Assembly: GCA_044375555.1 (NCBI GenBank) | Contig: JBILML010000009.1 | Span: 1 to 64,000 of the forward strand | Origin: UBA967 sp044375555 | GTDB lineage: Bacteria > Verrucomicrobiota > Verrucomicrobiia > Chthoniobacterales > Terrimicrobiaceae | Direction of reading: 5' to 3' | DNA: 64,000 nucleotides | Shown: piece after piece, positions 16,295-24,626 of the stretch | How the letters are laid out: each line of letters begins with the position of its first letter | Position numbering within the stretch: the stretch's first letter is position 1 | The notes under the pieces: model-generated | Seen by the model: the letters and a program-made list of their open reading frames with translations, nothing else | Database searches by the model: none | Told to the model about the DNA's origin: nothing | Translations under genes and position numbers: made by a program

Positions 16295-17590
16295 ATGATC
16301 GAACGCTATTCCCTGCCGAAAATGCGGTCCATTTGGACCGAGCAACGCAAACTCGAAATCTGGCTCGAGATCGAGACCCTCGCCTGCGAGGCGATGGCCG
16401 AACTCGGCACGATCCCGAAATCCGACGCCACCGAGATTCGTGCGAAGGGGGCCTTCGACATCGAAAAAATCCGCGAGATCGAGAAACGCACGAACCACGA
16501 TGTCATCGCGTTCCTTGAAAATGTCGCCGAATATGTCGGCCCGGCCTCGCGGTGGATCCATCAAGGCCTCACCTCATCCGACCTGCTCGACACTACGATT
16601 GCGGTCCAAATGCTCGAGTCCTGCAACCTGCTCGAAGCCGACCTCCTCGCCTTGCGCGAGGCGGTGGCGGTCCGCGCGAAGGAGCACAAATTCACGCCGA
16701 TGATCGGCCGCAGCCATGGCATCCACGCCGAACCGATCAGCTTCGGGCTCAAAATGGCACTCATGTATGACGAGTTCTCCCGCTCGCTCGAGCGCCTGCG
16801 TGAAATGCGCGAGCGCGTCCGCGTCGGCAAAATCAGCGGCGCGGTCGGCACCCACGCCCACCTCGATCCTCGCGTAGAAAAATCCGTTTGCGAAAAGCTC
16901 GGCCTGAAAGCCGCCGCGCTCTCGACCCAAATCATCCAACGCGACCGCCACGCCGAGTTCATGACCACCCTCGCGATCGTGGCCTCGAGCATCGACCGCT
17001 GGGCCACGGAATTCCGCCACCTGCAGCGCACTGAGGTTTTGGAGGTCGAGGAGTATTTCAGCGAAGGACAAAAAGGCAGCAGCGCCATGCCTCACAAGCG
17101 CAACCCGATCACCGGCGAGCGGCTCAGCGGACTGGCGCGCGTCATTCGTGGAAACGCCATGGCCGCCCTCGAGAATGTCGCCCTCTGGCACGAGCGCGAC
17201 ATCAGCCACAGCTCGGTCGAACGCATCATCCTACCCGACAGCTGCACCCTGCTCGACTACATGCTCTCGCTTTTGACCAAGCTCGTCTCGAAGCTCCTCG
17301 TCTATCCCGAAAACATGCGGCGAAACATGGAACTCACCGGTGGCCTCTACGCGAGCCAGGCCGCGCTGCTCATGCTTACGGAAAAAGGCATGGAGCGCAA
17401 AGCCGCCTACGAAGCCGTTCAGCGCGCCGCGATGAAAACCTGGCGCGAGGGCGGCGGCCTCGCCAAGAATCTCTCCGAGGAGCCCACCGTCTCCGCGCAC
17501 CTCTCGGCCGAGGAAATCACCCACGCCTGCTCGCCCGACCGCCACTTCCGCCATGTGGAGGACAAACTCCGCGCCGTGGGGATTGTTTAA
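16295..17590 (+). CDS. purB: Adenylosuccinate lyase
   Basis: A 431-aa fumarase/aspartase-superfamily enzyme that splits SAICAR and adenylosuccinate in purine synthesis. TNHDVIAFLE, GLTSSDLLDT, GRSHGIHAEP with the catalytic His, and the signature loop GSSAMPHKRNP are present. The start is placed at the Met of MIERYSLP, where homology begins; upstream codons overlap the divergent antitoxin promoter. Next comes queC after 6 bases, so purB leads a compact plus-strand run. Confidence 0.95.
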   Translation: MIERYSLPKMRSIWTEQRKLEIWLEIETLACEAMAELGTIPKSDATEIRAKGAFDIEKIREIEKRTNHDVIAFLENVAEYVGPASRWIHQGLTSSDLLDTTIAVQMLESCNLLEADLLALREAVAVRAKEHKFTPMIGRSHGIHAEPISFGLKMALMYDEFSRSLERLREMRERVRVGKISGAVGTHAHLDPRVEKSVCEKLGLKAAALSTQIIQRDRHAEFMTTLAIVASSIDRWATEFRHLQRTEVLEVEEYFSEGQKGSSAMPHKRNPITGERLSGLARVIRGNAMAALENVALWHERDISHSSVERIILPDSCTLLDYMLSLLTKLVSKLLVYPENMRRNMELTGGLYASQAALLMLTEKGMERKAAYEAVQRAAMKTWREGGGLAKNLSEEPTVSAHLSAEEITHACSPDRHFRHVEDKLRAVGIV

Positions 17591-17596
17591 TCACCG

Positions 17597-18280
17597 ATGA
17601 AAACCGTCGTGCTTCTGAGCGGCGGAATGGATTCCGTCGTCGCGCTCCACCACGCCCGGCGGGAGCACGAGGTCGTGGCGGCGTTGAGCTTCCACTACGG
17701 TGCGAAGCACAATGACCGCGAGATTCCCTTCGCCAAATGGCAGGCCGAATCCTGCGGTGTCCCGCACATCACGGTGCCGCTGGATTTCATCGGACGCGAG
17801 TTTTCCTCCGACCTCCTCAAAAACGGCGGCGAAATTCCCAAGGGTCACTACGAGGAGGAGACCATGAAAAAAACCGTCGTCCCCTTTCGCAACGGCATCA
17901 TGCTCTCGATCGCCGCCGGCTTCGCCGAAAGCAAAAACGCCTCTGGCCTCGTCATCGCCGCCCACTCCGGCGACCACGCAATCTACCCCGACTGCCGCGA
18001 GGAATTCATGCGCTCCATGGCCGACGCCATTCGGCTCGGCACCTATGCGGAAGTCGAGGTGCTGCGGCCGTTCATCGATAGGACAAAAGCCGACATCGCC
18101 CGTCGCGGCGCGGAACTCGGCGTGGATTTTTCGAGGACTTGGTCGTGCTATGTCGGCGGCGAAACGCATTGCGGCGAGTGCGGCACCTGCGTCGAGCGCC
18201 GCGAGGCGTTCCAACTCGCGGGCCTCGCCGACCCCACCGAATACCTCGCCACCGGCCCGCTTCCCTCGAAGCCATGCTGA
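17597..18280 (+). CDS. queC: 7-cyano-7-deazaguanine synthase
   Basis: A 227-aa PP-loop ATPase that converts 7-carboxy-7-deazaguanine to preQ0 for queuosine in tRNA. SGGMDS (8-13) binds ATP, and C184, C192, C195 and C198 in WSCYVGGETHCGECGTC form the zinc site. The stop overlaps the queE start by 7 bases. QueC and QueE catalyse consecutive steps, so coupling makes sense. queD and queF are not nearby. Confidence 0.95.
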   Translation: MKTVVLLSGGMDSVVALHHARREHEVVAALSFHYGAKHNDREIPFAKWQAESCGVPHITVPLDFIGREFSSDLLKNGGEIPKGHYEEETMKKTVVPFRNGIMLSIAAGFAESKNASGLVIAAHSGDHAIYPDCREEFMRSMADAIRLGTYAEVEVLRPFIDRTKADIARRGAELGVDFSRTWSCYVGGETHCGECGTCVERREAFQLAGLADPTEYLATGPLPSKPC

Positions 18281-18969
18281 TCTCAGAGATTTTTTATTCG
18301 GTGCAAGGCGAGGGCGAACTCACCGGCGTGCCGTCCGTTTTCATCCGAACCTCCGGCTGCAACCTGCGCTGCCGCTGGTGCGACACCCCCTACGCCTCGT
18401 GGAATCCCGAAGGCACCGAGATGTCGGTCGTCCAAATCCTCGCCGAGGTCGAAAAACATCCCGCCGCCCATGTCGTTCTCACCGGCGGTGAGCCAATGGT
18501 CGCCCGAGGCATCCACGAACTCGCCACCGCGCTGCGCTCGCTCGGCAAGCACATCACGATCGAAACCGCCGGCACCGTCGCCCCAGGCGGCATCGCGTGC
18601 GACCTCGCCTCGATCAGCCCGAAGCTCGCCGACTCCACCCCCGTGCCCGGCTCGATCGAACCGGCCTGGATCGAGCGCCACGAAAAATCCCGCCTCCGCC
18701 CCGAAATTCTCCGCGAGTGGCTGACCGCCTACCCATTTCAGCTCAAGTTCGTTGTTTCGAGCGAAGCCGACCTCCCCGAAATCCACGCCCTCCTCGCCGC
18801 GACCGGCATCCAGGTTTCTCCCTCGAAAATCCTCCTCATGCCCGAGGGCACCGACCCCGCCACGATTGATTCCCGCCGCGAAATGCTCGTCGGCCTGTGC
18901 CTCCGCCACGGCCACCGCCTCTGCGACCGCTTGCACATCCGCCTTTTCGGCAACACGCGGGGCACTTGA
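18274..18969 (+). CDS. queE: 7-carboxy-7-deazaguanine synthase (radical SAM)
   Basis: A 231-aa radical SAM enzyme making the deazapurine ring of queuosine. The cluster ligands are C29, C33 and C36 (CNLRCRWC, the CX3CX2C form), and FYSVQGEGELTGVPSVFIR is the typical N-terminus. TGGEP is the SAM-binding motif. It starts inside the 3' end of queC. A palindrome TTGGCGCCAA lies just after the stop. Confidence 0.95.
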   Translation: MLISEIFYSVQGEGELTGVPSVFIRTSGCNLRCRWCDTPYASWNPEGTEMSVVQILAEVEKHPAAHVVLTGGEPMVARGIHELATALRSLGKHITIETAGTVAPGGIACDLASISPKLADSTPVPGSIEPAWIERHEKSRLRPEILREWLTAYPFQLKFVVSSEADLPEIHALLAATGIQVSPSKILLMPEGTDPATIDSRREMLVGLCLRHGHRLCDRLHIRLFGNTRGT

Positions 18970-19243
18970 ATTGGCGCCAAATTGCTCCTTGAGTTCGCGG
19001 GGGATGTGTGGGAGTTTGCACGAGCCTTAGGCGTTTTCGTTTATGCAATTCAGTTCCGGCGACCCAGTTTTTATTGGTCATTGGTCAGAGTTCATCGCGT
19101 CATTCATGTTCCTTGCGGCGTGTGTTCAGCACGCATTTTCAAGGGGATACGCATCGCCTGAGGCCCAACATGCGGTCGTGCCGTTTTTACGGGGAGGACT
19201 CCCCGTCCGCACCGACCGCCAACGCAACGCAATACACACAAAC
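18970..19243 (+). other. 274-base untranslated region before the RRM gene
   Basis: No gene is convincing here. It holds the palindrome TTGGCGCCAA just after queE and a 6-bp hairpin (ACGGGG at 19189-19194 with CCCCGT at 19201-19206) some 38 bases before the RRM gene start. An in-frame extension of the RRM gene into this region lacks conserved sequence. It probably contains the promoter and a structured leader, but no clear -35/-10 pair could be fixed. Confidence 0.4.
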
Positions 19244-19882
19244 ATGTCATCAGAATACTCACCGAGCGGTTCACGCCGCTCGCCGCGACGCGGCGGAGGG
19301 CGCCGTCAAGATCGCCCGAACCGCACGCCCCGCTCCACACAACAACACGAAAAACCTGCTAAAAAAGAGGCCTCCTTGATCTCGAAGATCATCGGCTTCT
19401 TCACCGGCAAAAAAGACGAACCCGAGCGTCCAGCACGCAACGAACGCACCGAGCGCGAACGCCGTCCCCGCTCCTCCGAAAACGACTCCACCGAGCGCGC
19501 CCCGCGCGAGCGGAGCAGCCGTTCTGAGCGCCCGACCGGCATGCGCTCACCCGAAGTCGTCGAGGTCACCTCGCCGCGCCTCTATGTGGGCAACTTGTCG
19601 TTCGACGCCGCTGAGAGCGATCTCTTCGAACTCTTCAACGGAGTGGGCAGCGTCCAGAATGTCGAGATCGTCGTGAACCGTCACACGATGCGGTCGAAGG
19701 GTTTCGCCTTCATCCAAATGCAATCCATCGATGAGGCCAAGCGCGCCGTCACCGAACTCCACGACAAGGAGTTCATGGGCCGCAAACTCGTCGTCAGCGG
19801 AGCCAAAGCCGTCGAGGAGCGCCGCTCCGAGCGCCAGCAGGAATCGGCCGCTCCCGCCGAGACCGCCGCCGCCACTGAATAA
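19244..19882 (+). CDS. RRM-domain RNA-binding protein with basic disordered N-terminus
   Basis: A 212-aa protein. Residues 1-105 are Arg/Ser/Glu-rich and likely disordered, with RRSPRRGGGRR and many R-x-E-R repeats. About 108-185 is one RNA recognition motif: RNP2 LYVGNL and RNP1 RSKGFAFIQM. The tail is Ala/Glu-rich. Bacterial single-RRM proteins (as in Cyanobacteria) are often cold-induced RNA chaperones; that role is an inference. It stands between queE and miaA in a run of tRNA- and ribosome-related genes. Confidence 0.85.
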   Translation: MSSEYSPSGSRRSPRRGGGRRQDRPNRTPRSTQQHEKPAKKEASLISKIIGFFTGKKDEPERPARNERTERERRPRSSENDSTERAPRERSSRSERPTGMRSPEVVEVTSPRLYVGNLSFDAAESDLFELFNGVGSVQNVEIVVNRHTMRSKGFAFIQMQSIDEAKRAVTELHDKEFMGRKLVVSGAKAVEERRSERQQESAAPAETAAATE

Positions 19883-19919
19883 CAAAAACTCCAATGCCGA
19901 AAGGCCCCGTCCGGTCATC

Positions 19920-20807
19920 GTGACGGGGCCGACCGGTGTCGGCAAATCCTCCCTCGCCCTGGCGCTCGCCGAGCGCCTCGATGGCGAAATCCTCGGAGCC
20001 GACGCCTTCCAAATTTACGCCGGGCTTCCTGTTCTCACCGCCCAGCCCACCCCTGAACAACTCGCCGCCGTTCCCCACCACCTCGTGGGTTTTTTGGATT
20101 TGAGCGAGAATTTCGACGCCGCCCGTTACGCCAAGGCCGCGCGCGAAGCCCTCGCCGCCATTTCCTCGCGCGGCAAACTTCCCATCCTCGTCGGCGGCAC
20201 TGGCCTTTACCTCAAAGCCCTCACCCACGGCCTCGCCGAAATGCCCCCCGTCGATCCCGACCTCCGCGCGAGGATTTCCGCCATGCCCCTCGCCCAAGCG
20301 GTCGAGGAATTGGGAAAAGCCGACCCCGCCTGCCTGGCAACCCTCGACCTGAAAAATCCCGTCCGCGTCCACCGCGCCCTCGAGATCGTGCTTCAAACCT
20401 CACGCCCGCTCGCGGAGTCGCGGGGCACCTGGAAAAATCCCTCCAACGAATTTCGCGGCCTCGTGCTCACTCGCGAACGCGAGGATTTGCGGGACCGCAT
20501 CGAGGCGAATGTCGCCCAAATGCTCGCCGGCGGCGCGATCGAAGAAGTCCGCCACGCCGCCACCCGCGCTGGAGACGGCACCCGCCGAGCGATCGGGTTT
20601 CGGGAGATCGAGGAATTCCTCGCTGGCAAAACCTCCCTCGACGCCTGCCGCGAGGCGATCGCCACCGCGACGAAGCGCTACGCCAAGCGCCAATTGACCT
20701 GGTGCCGCACGCAATTTACTTTTCCCTCACTCGATTTGACCGCCCTCCCCCACCCCGAATCCGCCCTGCCGCGAGCCCTCGAAATCCTCGCGACCCAAGC
20801 CCCATGA
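19920..20807 (+). CDS. miaA: tRNA dimethylallyltransferase (5' end uncertain)
   Basis: Transfers dimethylallyl to A37 of tRNAs reading UNN codons. The P-loop GPTGVGKSS, LGADAFQIY with the catalytic Asp, GGTGLYLKAL and RVHRALEIV fit MiaA; from this GTG it is 295 aa against about 310 usually. There is no in-frame ATG. The natural Met at 19894 is in another frame and gives only MPKGPVRSS before a TGA that overlaps the GTG (GTGA). One extra base in the GGCCCC run at 19903-19908 would restore MPKGPRPVIVTGPTGVGKSS, a perfect MiaA start. So this is a sequencing or real indel, or a coupled GTG start. The stop overlaps hflX (ATGA). Confidence 0.8.
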   Translation: MTGPTGVGKSSLALALAERLDGEILGADAFQIYAGLPVLTAQPTPEQLAAVPHHLVGFLDLSENFDAARYAKAAREALAAISSRGKLPILVGGTGLYLKALTHGLAEMPPVDPDLRARISAMPLAQAVEELGKADPACLATLDLKNPVRVHRALEIVLQTSRPLAESRGTWKNPSNEFRGLVLTREREDLRDRIEANVAQMLAGGAIEEVRHAATRAGDGTRRAIGFREIEEFLAGKTSLDACREAIATATKRYAKRQLTWCRTQFTFPSLDLTALPHPESALPRALEILATQAP

Positions 20808-22072
20808 TCCCCGCCGCCGAGCGCGTCATTCTCGTCGGACTCGAGCACGAGGGCGTCTCGCGCTGGGATTTGCAGGACTCGCTCGAGGAACTCCGCCTGC
20901 TCGCAGACACCGCCGGGGCGAAGGTCGTGGAGACCGTGATCCAGCGGTTGGACAAACCCACCGCGCCTTTCTACATCGGCAAAGGCAAGGCCGAGGAAAT
21001 CGCCAAATCCTCCGGAGAAAAACAAGCGACCTCCGTGATTTTCGATGACGAGCTTTCGCCCGCGCAGAGCCGGAATCTCGAAGAAATCACCCACCGCAAG
21101 GTCATCGACCGCAGCCAGCTGATCCTCGACATTTTCGCCGCCCGGGCCCGCACCCGCGAGGGCCGCCTCCAAATCGAACTCGCCCAACTCCAATATCTCC
21201 TCCCCCGCCTTACCGGCATGTGGAGCCACCTCTCGCGCCAGAGCGGCGGCATCGGCACCCGCGGTCCAGGCGAAACCCAACTCGAGGTCGACCGCCGCCG
21301 CGTGCAGGACCGCATCACCCGGCTCGAGCGGGAATTGGCCGAAGTGCGCAAACACCGGGGCATCCAGCGCGAGGGCCGCCTGCGTCACAACTGGCCGTTC
21401 ATCTCTCTCGTGGGCTACACGAATGCCGGCAAATCCTCCCTCCTCAACCGGCTCACCGGCGCGACCGTCGAAGCCCGCGACCGGCTTTTCGAAACACTCG
21501 ATCCCACCACGCGCCAACTCACGCTGCCGAACCATCAGAAGGTGCTGCTCACCGACACCGTGGGTTTCATCCGCAAGCTCCCGCACACGCTCATCGAATC
21601 TTTCAAGGCGACTCTCGAAGAGGTCCAGTTGGCGAACCTGCTCCTGCATGTGGTGGACCTCTCCCATCCACGCCACGCCGAGCAGATCGAGGCAGTGGAT
21701 GCCGTGCTCGGCGAACTCGATGCCAAGGGCAAGCAGACGATCATGGTTTTCAACAAATGCGATCTCGTCACCGATCCCGAGATCGTTCAGGCCAACCTCG
21801 CTCGCCATCCCGGCAGCGTGGCGGTCTCGGCCCGCACCGGCGATGGCATGGCGCAACTCATCGGGGAACTCGAAATCCGGCTCGCCGCCTGGCGGATGCA
21901 GGGGCGTTTCGAGATTCCGCTCACCGAGCAGGCGCTGCTCGCGGAGATTCACCGCGTCGGCCATGTTCTGGATTTGAAATACGGCGAAGCCACCGCCATG
22001 ATCACGGCCCACATCCCACCCGAGTTGATCGGCCGGTTGTCCAAATACGACGCCGGCTCGCCCCAAAAATGA
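20804..22072 (+). CDS. hflX: GTPase HflX
   Basis: A 422-aa ribosome-associated GTPase of the Obg-HflX group that splits stalled 70S ribosomes under stress. The glycine-rich N-domain (GKGKAEEI; DELSPAQSRNLEE; SRQSGGIGTRGPGE) precedes the G domain with G1 GYTNAGKSS, G3 DTVGFI and G4 NKCD. It starts within the miaA stop (ATGA), the same miaA-hflX order known from Gammaproteobacteria, though hfq is absent between them. Its own stop overlaps rlpA by four bases. Confidence 0.95.
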   Translation: MIPAAERVILVGLEHEGVSRWDLQDSLEELRLLADTAGAKVVETVIQRLDKPTAPFYIGKGKAEEIAKSSGEKQATSVIFDDELSPAQSRNLEEITHRKVIDRSQLILDIFAARARTREGRLQIELAQLQYLLPRLTGMWSHLSRQSGGIGTRGPGETQLEVDRRRVQDRITRLERELAEVRKHRGIQREGRLRHNWPFISLVGYTNAGKSSLLNRLTGATVEARDRLFETLDPTTRQLTLPNHQKVLLTDTVGFIRKLPHTLIESFKATLEEVQLANLLLHVVDLSHPRHAEQIEAVDAVLGELDAKGKQTIMVFNKCDLVTDPEIVQANLARHPGSVAVSARTGDGMAQLIGELEIRLAAWRMQGRFEIPLTEQALLAEIHRVGHVLDLKYGEATAMITAHIPPELIGRLSKYDAGSPQK

Positions 22073-22578
22073 CCCGAGTTTTTTTCCAAACCATCGCCGC
22101 GCTCGCCCTCCTGGCCGTCCTCTCCGGCTGCCAATCGGTGAAGGAAACCTTCGAGCGCATCCCCGGCAAGGAATCGCATGTGTATGTGGATGCCCCCATC
22201 AAGTCCGAGACCGGCATCGCCTCCTGGTATGGCGGACGCTGGATCGGCCGCCTCACCGCGAATGGAGAAACCTACCGGCAAGGTGATGTCACCGCCGCGC
22301 ACAAAAAACTCCCCTTCCACACGCCGGTGCGGGTGACGGATTTGAAAACCGGCAAGTCGGTCGTCGTCCGCATCAACAACCGCGGGCCGTTCGTTCGTGG
22401 GAGGATCATTGACCTGAGCGTCATCGCCGCGAAGCAACTCGGCACCTACGATCGCGGCATCGCCAAAGTGCAAATCCAAGCCCTCCGCGAAGTCCCCGTC
22501 ATGCGCTACCCGAACATGCGGGCGATCGCTCGCAAACCCGCCGCGAAGCCCGCTCCAACGCCGACCCAAGAGCCGTAA
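22069..22578 (+). CDS. rlpA: RlpA-like septal lipoprotein (double-psi beta-barrel)
   Basis: A 169-aa lipoprotein: signal peptide with lipobox LSGC at about 17-20, then a DPBB/RlpA domain (GIASWYGGRWIGRLTANGE, TAAHKKLPFHTPVRVT, VVVRINNRGPF, RIIDLSVIAAKQLG). RlpA proteins are lytic transglycosylases acting on naked glycan at the septum in some species. No SPOR domain is present; the C-terminus is a short Pro/Ala tail. Start overlaps hflX stop. Confidence 0.9.
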   Translation: MTRVFFQTIAALALLAVLSGCQSVKETFERIPGKESHVYVDAPIKSETGIASWYGGRWIGRLTANGETYRQGDVTAAHKKLPFHTPVRVTDLKTGKSVVVRINNRGPFVRGRIIDLSVIAAKQLGTYDRGIAKVQIQALREVPVMRYPNMRAIARKPAAKPAPTPTQEP

Positions 22579-22613
22579 AAACACAGTCGAGACAACCGTG
22601 CGCCCTTCTGGCT

Positions 22614-23156
22614 TCAGCGGGCGGCGAGCGGGTGGCTGATTTTGGGGAGGACGCGGGAGGATTCGATTTCGACTTCGCGCTCCATGCCGAGGATTTCGAG
22701 GAGGACTTTGATGCGTTCTTGGGCAGGGAGGACTTGGGTGACCAACGCGCGGAGGCCGGTGAAGGGGCCTTCGAGCAATTGCACCTCTTCGCCGACTTGA
22801 ATGATGGTCGGAATTTCGATGGTTTCCTGATCGACCACGGAGGCACGGAGGTCGGCGACGATCTCGTCGGGGACGACGGAGGGGATTCCGCCGAAGCGGA
22901 CGATGGTGCTCACGCCAAGCGTGCCTTGGACATGGCGGTGCTGGGCGCGGTAGTTGAAGTGGGCGAAAACATAGCCGGGGAACATGGCCTCGGTGACCTT
23001 CACCTTGCCGCTGCTCCGGGCCCGCTCGAACCGGATCATCGGGCAGAAGACCTCAATGCCGACATCGCGCATGAGCATCCTGCGGGCGGCAGATTCGCTG
23101 CGGGGCTTGGTTTTCACACAGAACCACCGGAGTTCTTCGTCTTCGAAATGCGTCAT
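22614..23156 (-). CDS. RfaH/NusG-like transcription elongation factor paralogue
   Basis: A 180-aa NusG-family protein. WFCVKTKPRSESAARRML opens the NGN domain; FCPMIRFERARSSGKV and EAMFPGYVFAHF followed by GVSTIVRFGGIPSVVP resemble RfaH more than core NusG. A KOW-like domain (VQLLEGPFTGLRALV) ends it. RfaH-type factors suppress termination at chosen operons. A terminator separates it from rpsD upstream, so it is read alone or by read-through. It lies far from secE/rplK, where core nusG normally sits. Confidence 0.75.
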   Translation of the reverse strand: MTHFEDEELRWFCVKTKPRSESAARRMLMRDVGIEVFCPMIRFERARSSGKVKVTEAMFPGYVFAHFNYRAQHRHVQGTLGVSTIVRFGGIPSVVPDEIVADLRASVVDQETIEIPTIIQVGEEVQLLEGPFTGLRALVTQVLPAQERIKVLLEILGMEREVEIESSRVLPKISHPLAAR

Positions 23157-23216
23157 GACCTTAATTTCGGAAATGGGTTGGCGGCTGGCAAGTGCGGGCT
23201 ATTCCGGGGACAAAAG

Positions 23217-23248
23217 AAAACGCATCCCACCGGAGCGGGATGCGTTTT
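23217..23248. terminator. Bidirectional intrinsic terminator after rpsD
   Basis: A perfect 12-bp stem (AAAACGCATCCC at 23217-23228, GGGATGCGTTTT at 23237-23248) with an 8-base loop. On the minus strand the hairpin ends in TTTTCTTTT, giving a clear stop for the ribosomal operon. Confidence 0.9.
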
Positions 23249-23278
23249 GCATTTGGCGGGAAAGCCAACCGCGCGGAA

Positions 23279-23890
23279 TTAACGCGCGTAAAGTTCGACG
23301 ACGAGTTGTTCGTTGACGATGGGATTGATCTCCTCGCGGGAGGGGATGCGGACCATGGTGCCGCTGAGGTTTTCCTTATCCACGAGCAGCCAATCGGGAA
23401 CGGTGACGATCTGCGTGAGTTCGACACCGCGCTTGCCGAGGCGCTTGGATTTTTCGCTCTCCTTGACGGCGACGACATCGCCGGCCTTGAGGTTCATCGA
23501 GGAAATGTTGGTCTTGCGGCCGTTGACGGTCACATGGCCGTGGCCGACCATCTGGCGCGCTCCACGCAGGGTTTTCGAGAAGCCCATTTTTTGAACGACA
23601 TTGTCGAGGCGGGTCTCAAGGAGTTGGAGCAGGATCACGCCGGTGACGCCACGGCGGCGGCTGGCGATCTCGAAGTAGCGGCGGAACTGACGCTCGAGGA
23701 CTCCATACTGGTGGCGGAGTTTTTGCTTTTCAGCGAGGGCGATCGAGTAATCGGTTTGCTTGCGGCGTGAGCCCTTCGGGCCGTGTTGGCCTGGAGGATA
23801 GCTTTTATTTTCGAAGGCCTTCGGCGATCCGCCGAGGAACACGCCATAGCGGCGGCTGATTTTGGTTTTGGGTCCGGTGTAACGAGCCAT
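23279..23890 (-). CDS. rpsD: 30S ribosomal protein S4
   Basis: A 203-aa primary 16S-binding protein. YTGPKTKISRRYGVFLGG and SYPPGQHGPKG are typical. It is the zinc-free form, as no N-terminal Cys cluster is present. The S4 RNA-binding domain (RLDNVVQKMGFSKTLRGARQMVGHGHVTVNG) is intact. It is the last gene of the cluster here; rpoA and rplQ do not follow. S4 is a translational autoregulator in many bacteria, and an unusual AT-rich inverted repeat lies just upstream. Confidence 0.97.
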   Translation of the reverse strand: MARYTGPKTKISRRYGVFLGGSPKAFENKSYPPGQHGPKGSRRKQTDYSIALAEKQKLRHQYGVLERQFRRYFEIASRRRGVTGVILLQLLETRLDNVVQKMGFSKTLRGARQMVGHGHVTVNGRKTNISSMNLKAGDVVAVKESEKSKRLGKRGVELTQIVTVPDWLLVDKENLSGTMVRIPSREEINPIVNEQLVVELYAR

Positions 23891-23914
23891 TGGTAGAGAA
23901 TTAAGTTTAAAGAA

Positions 23915-23983
23915 TTAAGTTTTAAGTTTTGTGGAGCGGATTCGCGGGTGAGTTTCAGGTTTTTCTGCGGTCTTAAAACTTAA
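23915..23983 (-). repeat. AT-rich inverted repeat in the rpsK-rpsD spacer
   Basis: TTAAGTTTTAAG (23915-23926) and CTTAAAACTTAA (23972-23983) are perfect 12-base complements within a 123-base spacer. Neighbouring junctions in this operon are mostly below 30 bases. Partial copies (AATTAAGTTT, AAAACTTGAAAC) flank it. In the mRNA it could form a long weak hairpin before the S4 start codon. Confidence 0.6.
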
Positions 23984-24013
23984 GAATAAAACTTGAAACT
24001 CCCCACAAGGGCG

Positions 24014-24607
24014 TCAGACGCGGCGCTGTTTTGGCGGGCGGCAACCGTTGTGCGGGATCGGGGTGACATCACGGATGGTGGTGACATCGAGACCGATCGC
24101 TTGCATGGCACGGACGGCGGACTCGCGTCCGGAGCCGGGGCCTTTGACGCGGACTTCGACTTCCTTGAGGCCGTGGCCCATGGCTTGGCGGCAGGCGTCC
24201 TGCGCGACCATCTGGGCGGCGTAGGCGGTGCTTTTGCGGGAGCCTTTGAAGCCGCATTTGCCGGCGCTGGACCATCCGATCACACCACCACGGAGGTCGG
24301 TGATGCTGACGATGGTGTTGTTGAAGCTGGCTTGCACATGGGCAATGCCCTGGGTGACGCCTTTGCTGCCCTTAGCCTTGACGACCTTGATCGGCTCGAT
24401 GGTGTCATCGAGGGAGATGCTGGCGGCGGAAGGGGCTCCGGATGTGGGTGCGGCGGTTTCTGCGGCGGCTTTTTTGGCTTTGGGCGCGGCTTTTTTGGCG
24501 GGCGCTTTTTTGGCAGGCGCGGCTTCCGCTGTTGCGGCGGGCGCAGGGGCCTCCGTAGCGGCTGGGGCGGCTGGCTCGGCGGCGGGTGTTTGGTTTTCTT
24601 CGCTCAT
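24014..24607 (-). CDS. rpsK: 30S ribosomal protein S11 with long N-terminal extension
   Basis: The C-terminal 120 residues are a standard S11 (GIAHVQASFNNTIVSITD, GWSSAGKCGFKGSRKSTAYAAQ, VRVKGPGSGRESAVRAM, TPIPHNGCRPPKQRRV). The first 70 or so residues are an Ala/Pro/Lys/Glu-rich, probably disordered extension with PAKKAPAKKAAPKAKKAA, taking the protein to 197 aa against about 129 normally. The ATG at 24607 is 19 bases after rpsM and no internal ATG sits at the core boundary, so the extension appears genuine. Confidence 0.95.
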   Translation of the reverse strand: MSEENQTPAAEPAAPAATEAPAPAATAEAAPAKKAPAKKAAPKAKKAAAETAAPTSGAPSAASISLDDTIEPIKVVKAKGSKGVTQGIAHVQASFNNTIVSITDLRGGVIGWSSAGKCGFKGSRKSTAYAAQMVAQDACRQAMGHGLKEVEVRVKGPGSGRESAVRAMQAIGLDVTTIRDVTPIPHNGCRPPKQRRV

Positions 24608-24626
24608 GATGATTTAAAATGCGGGA

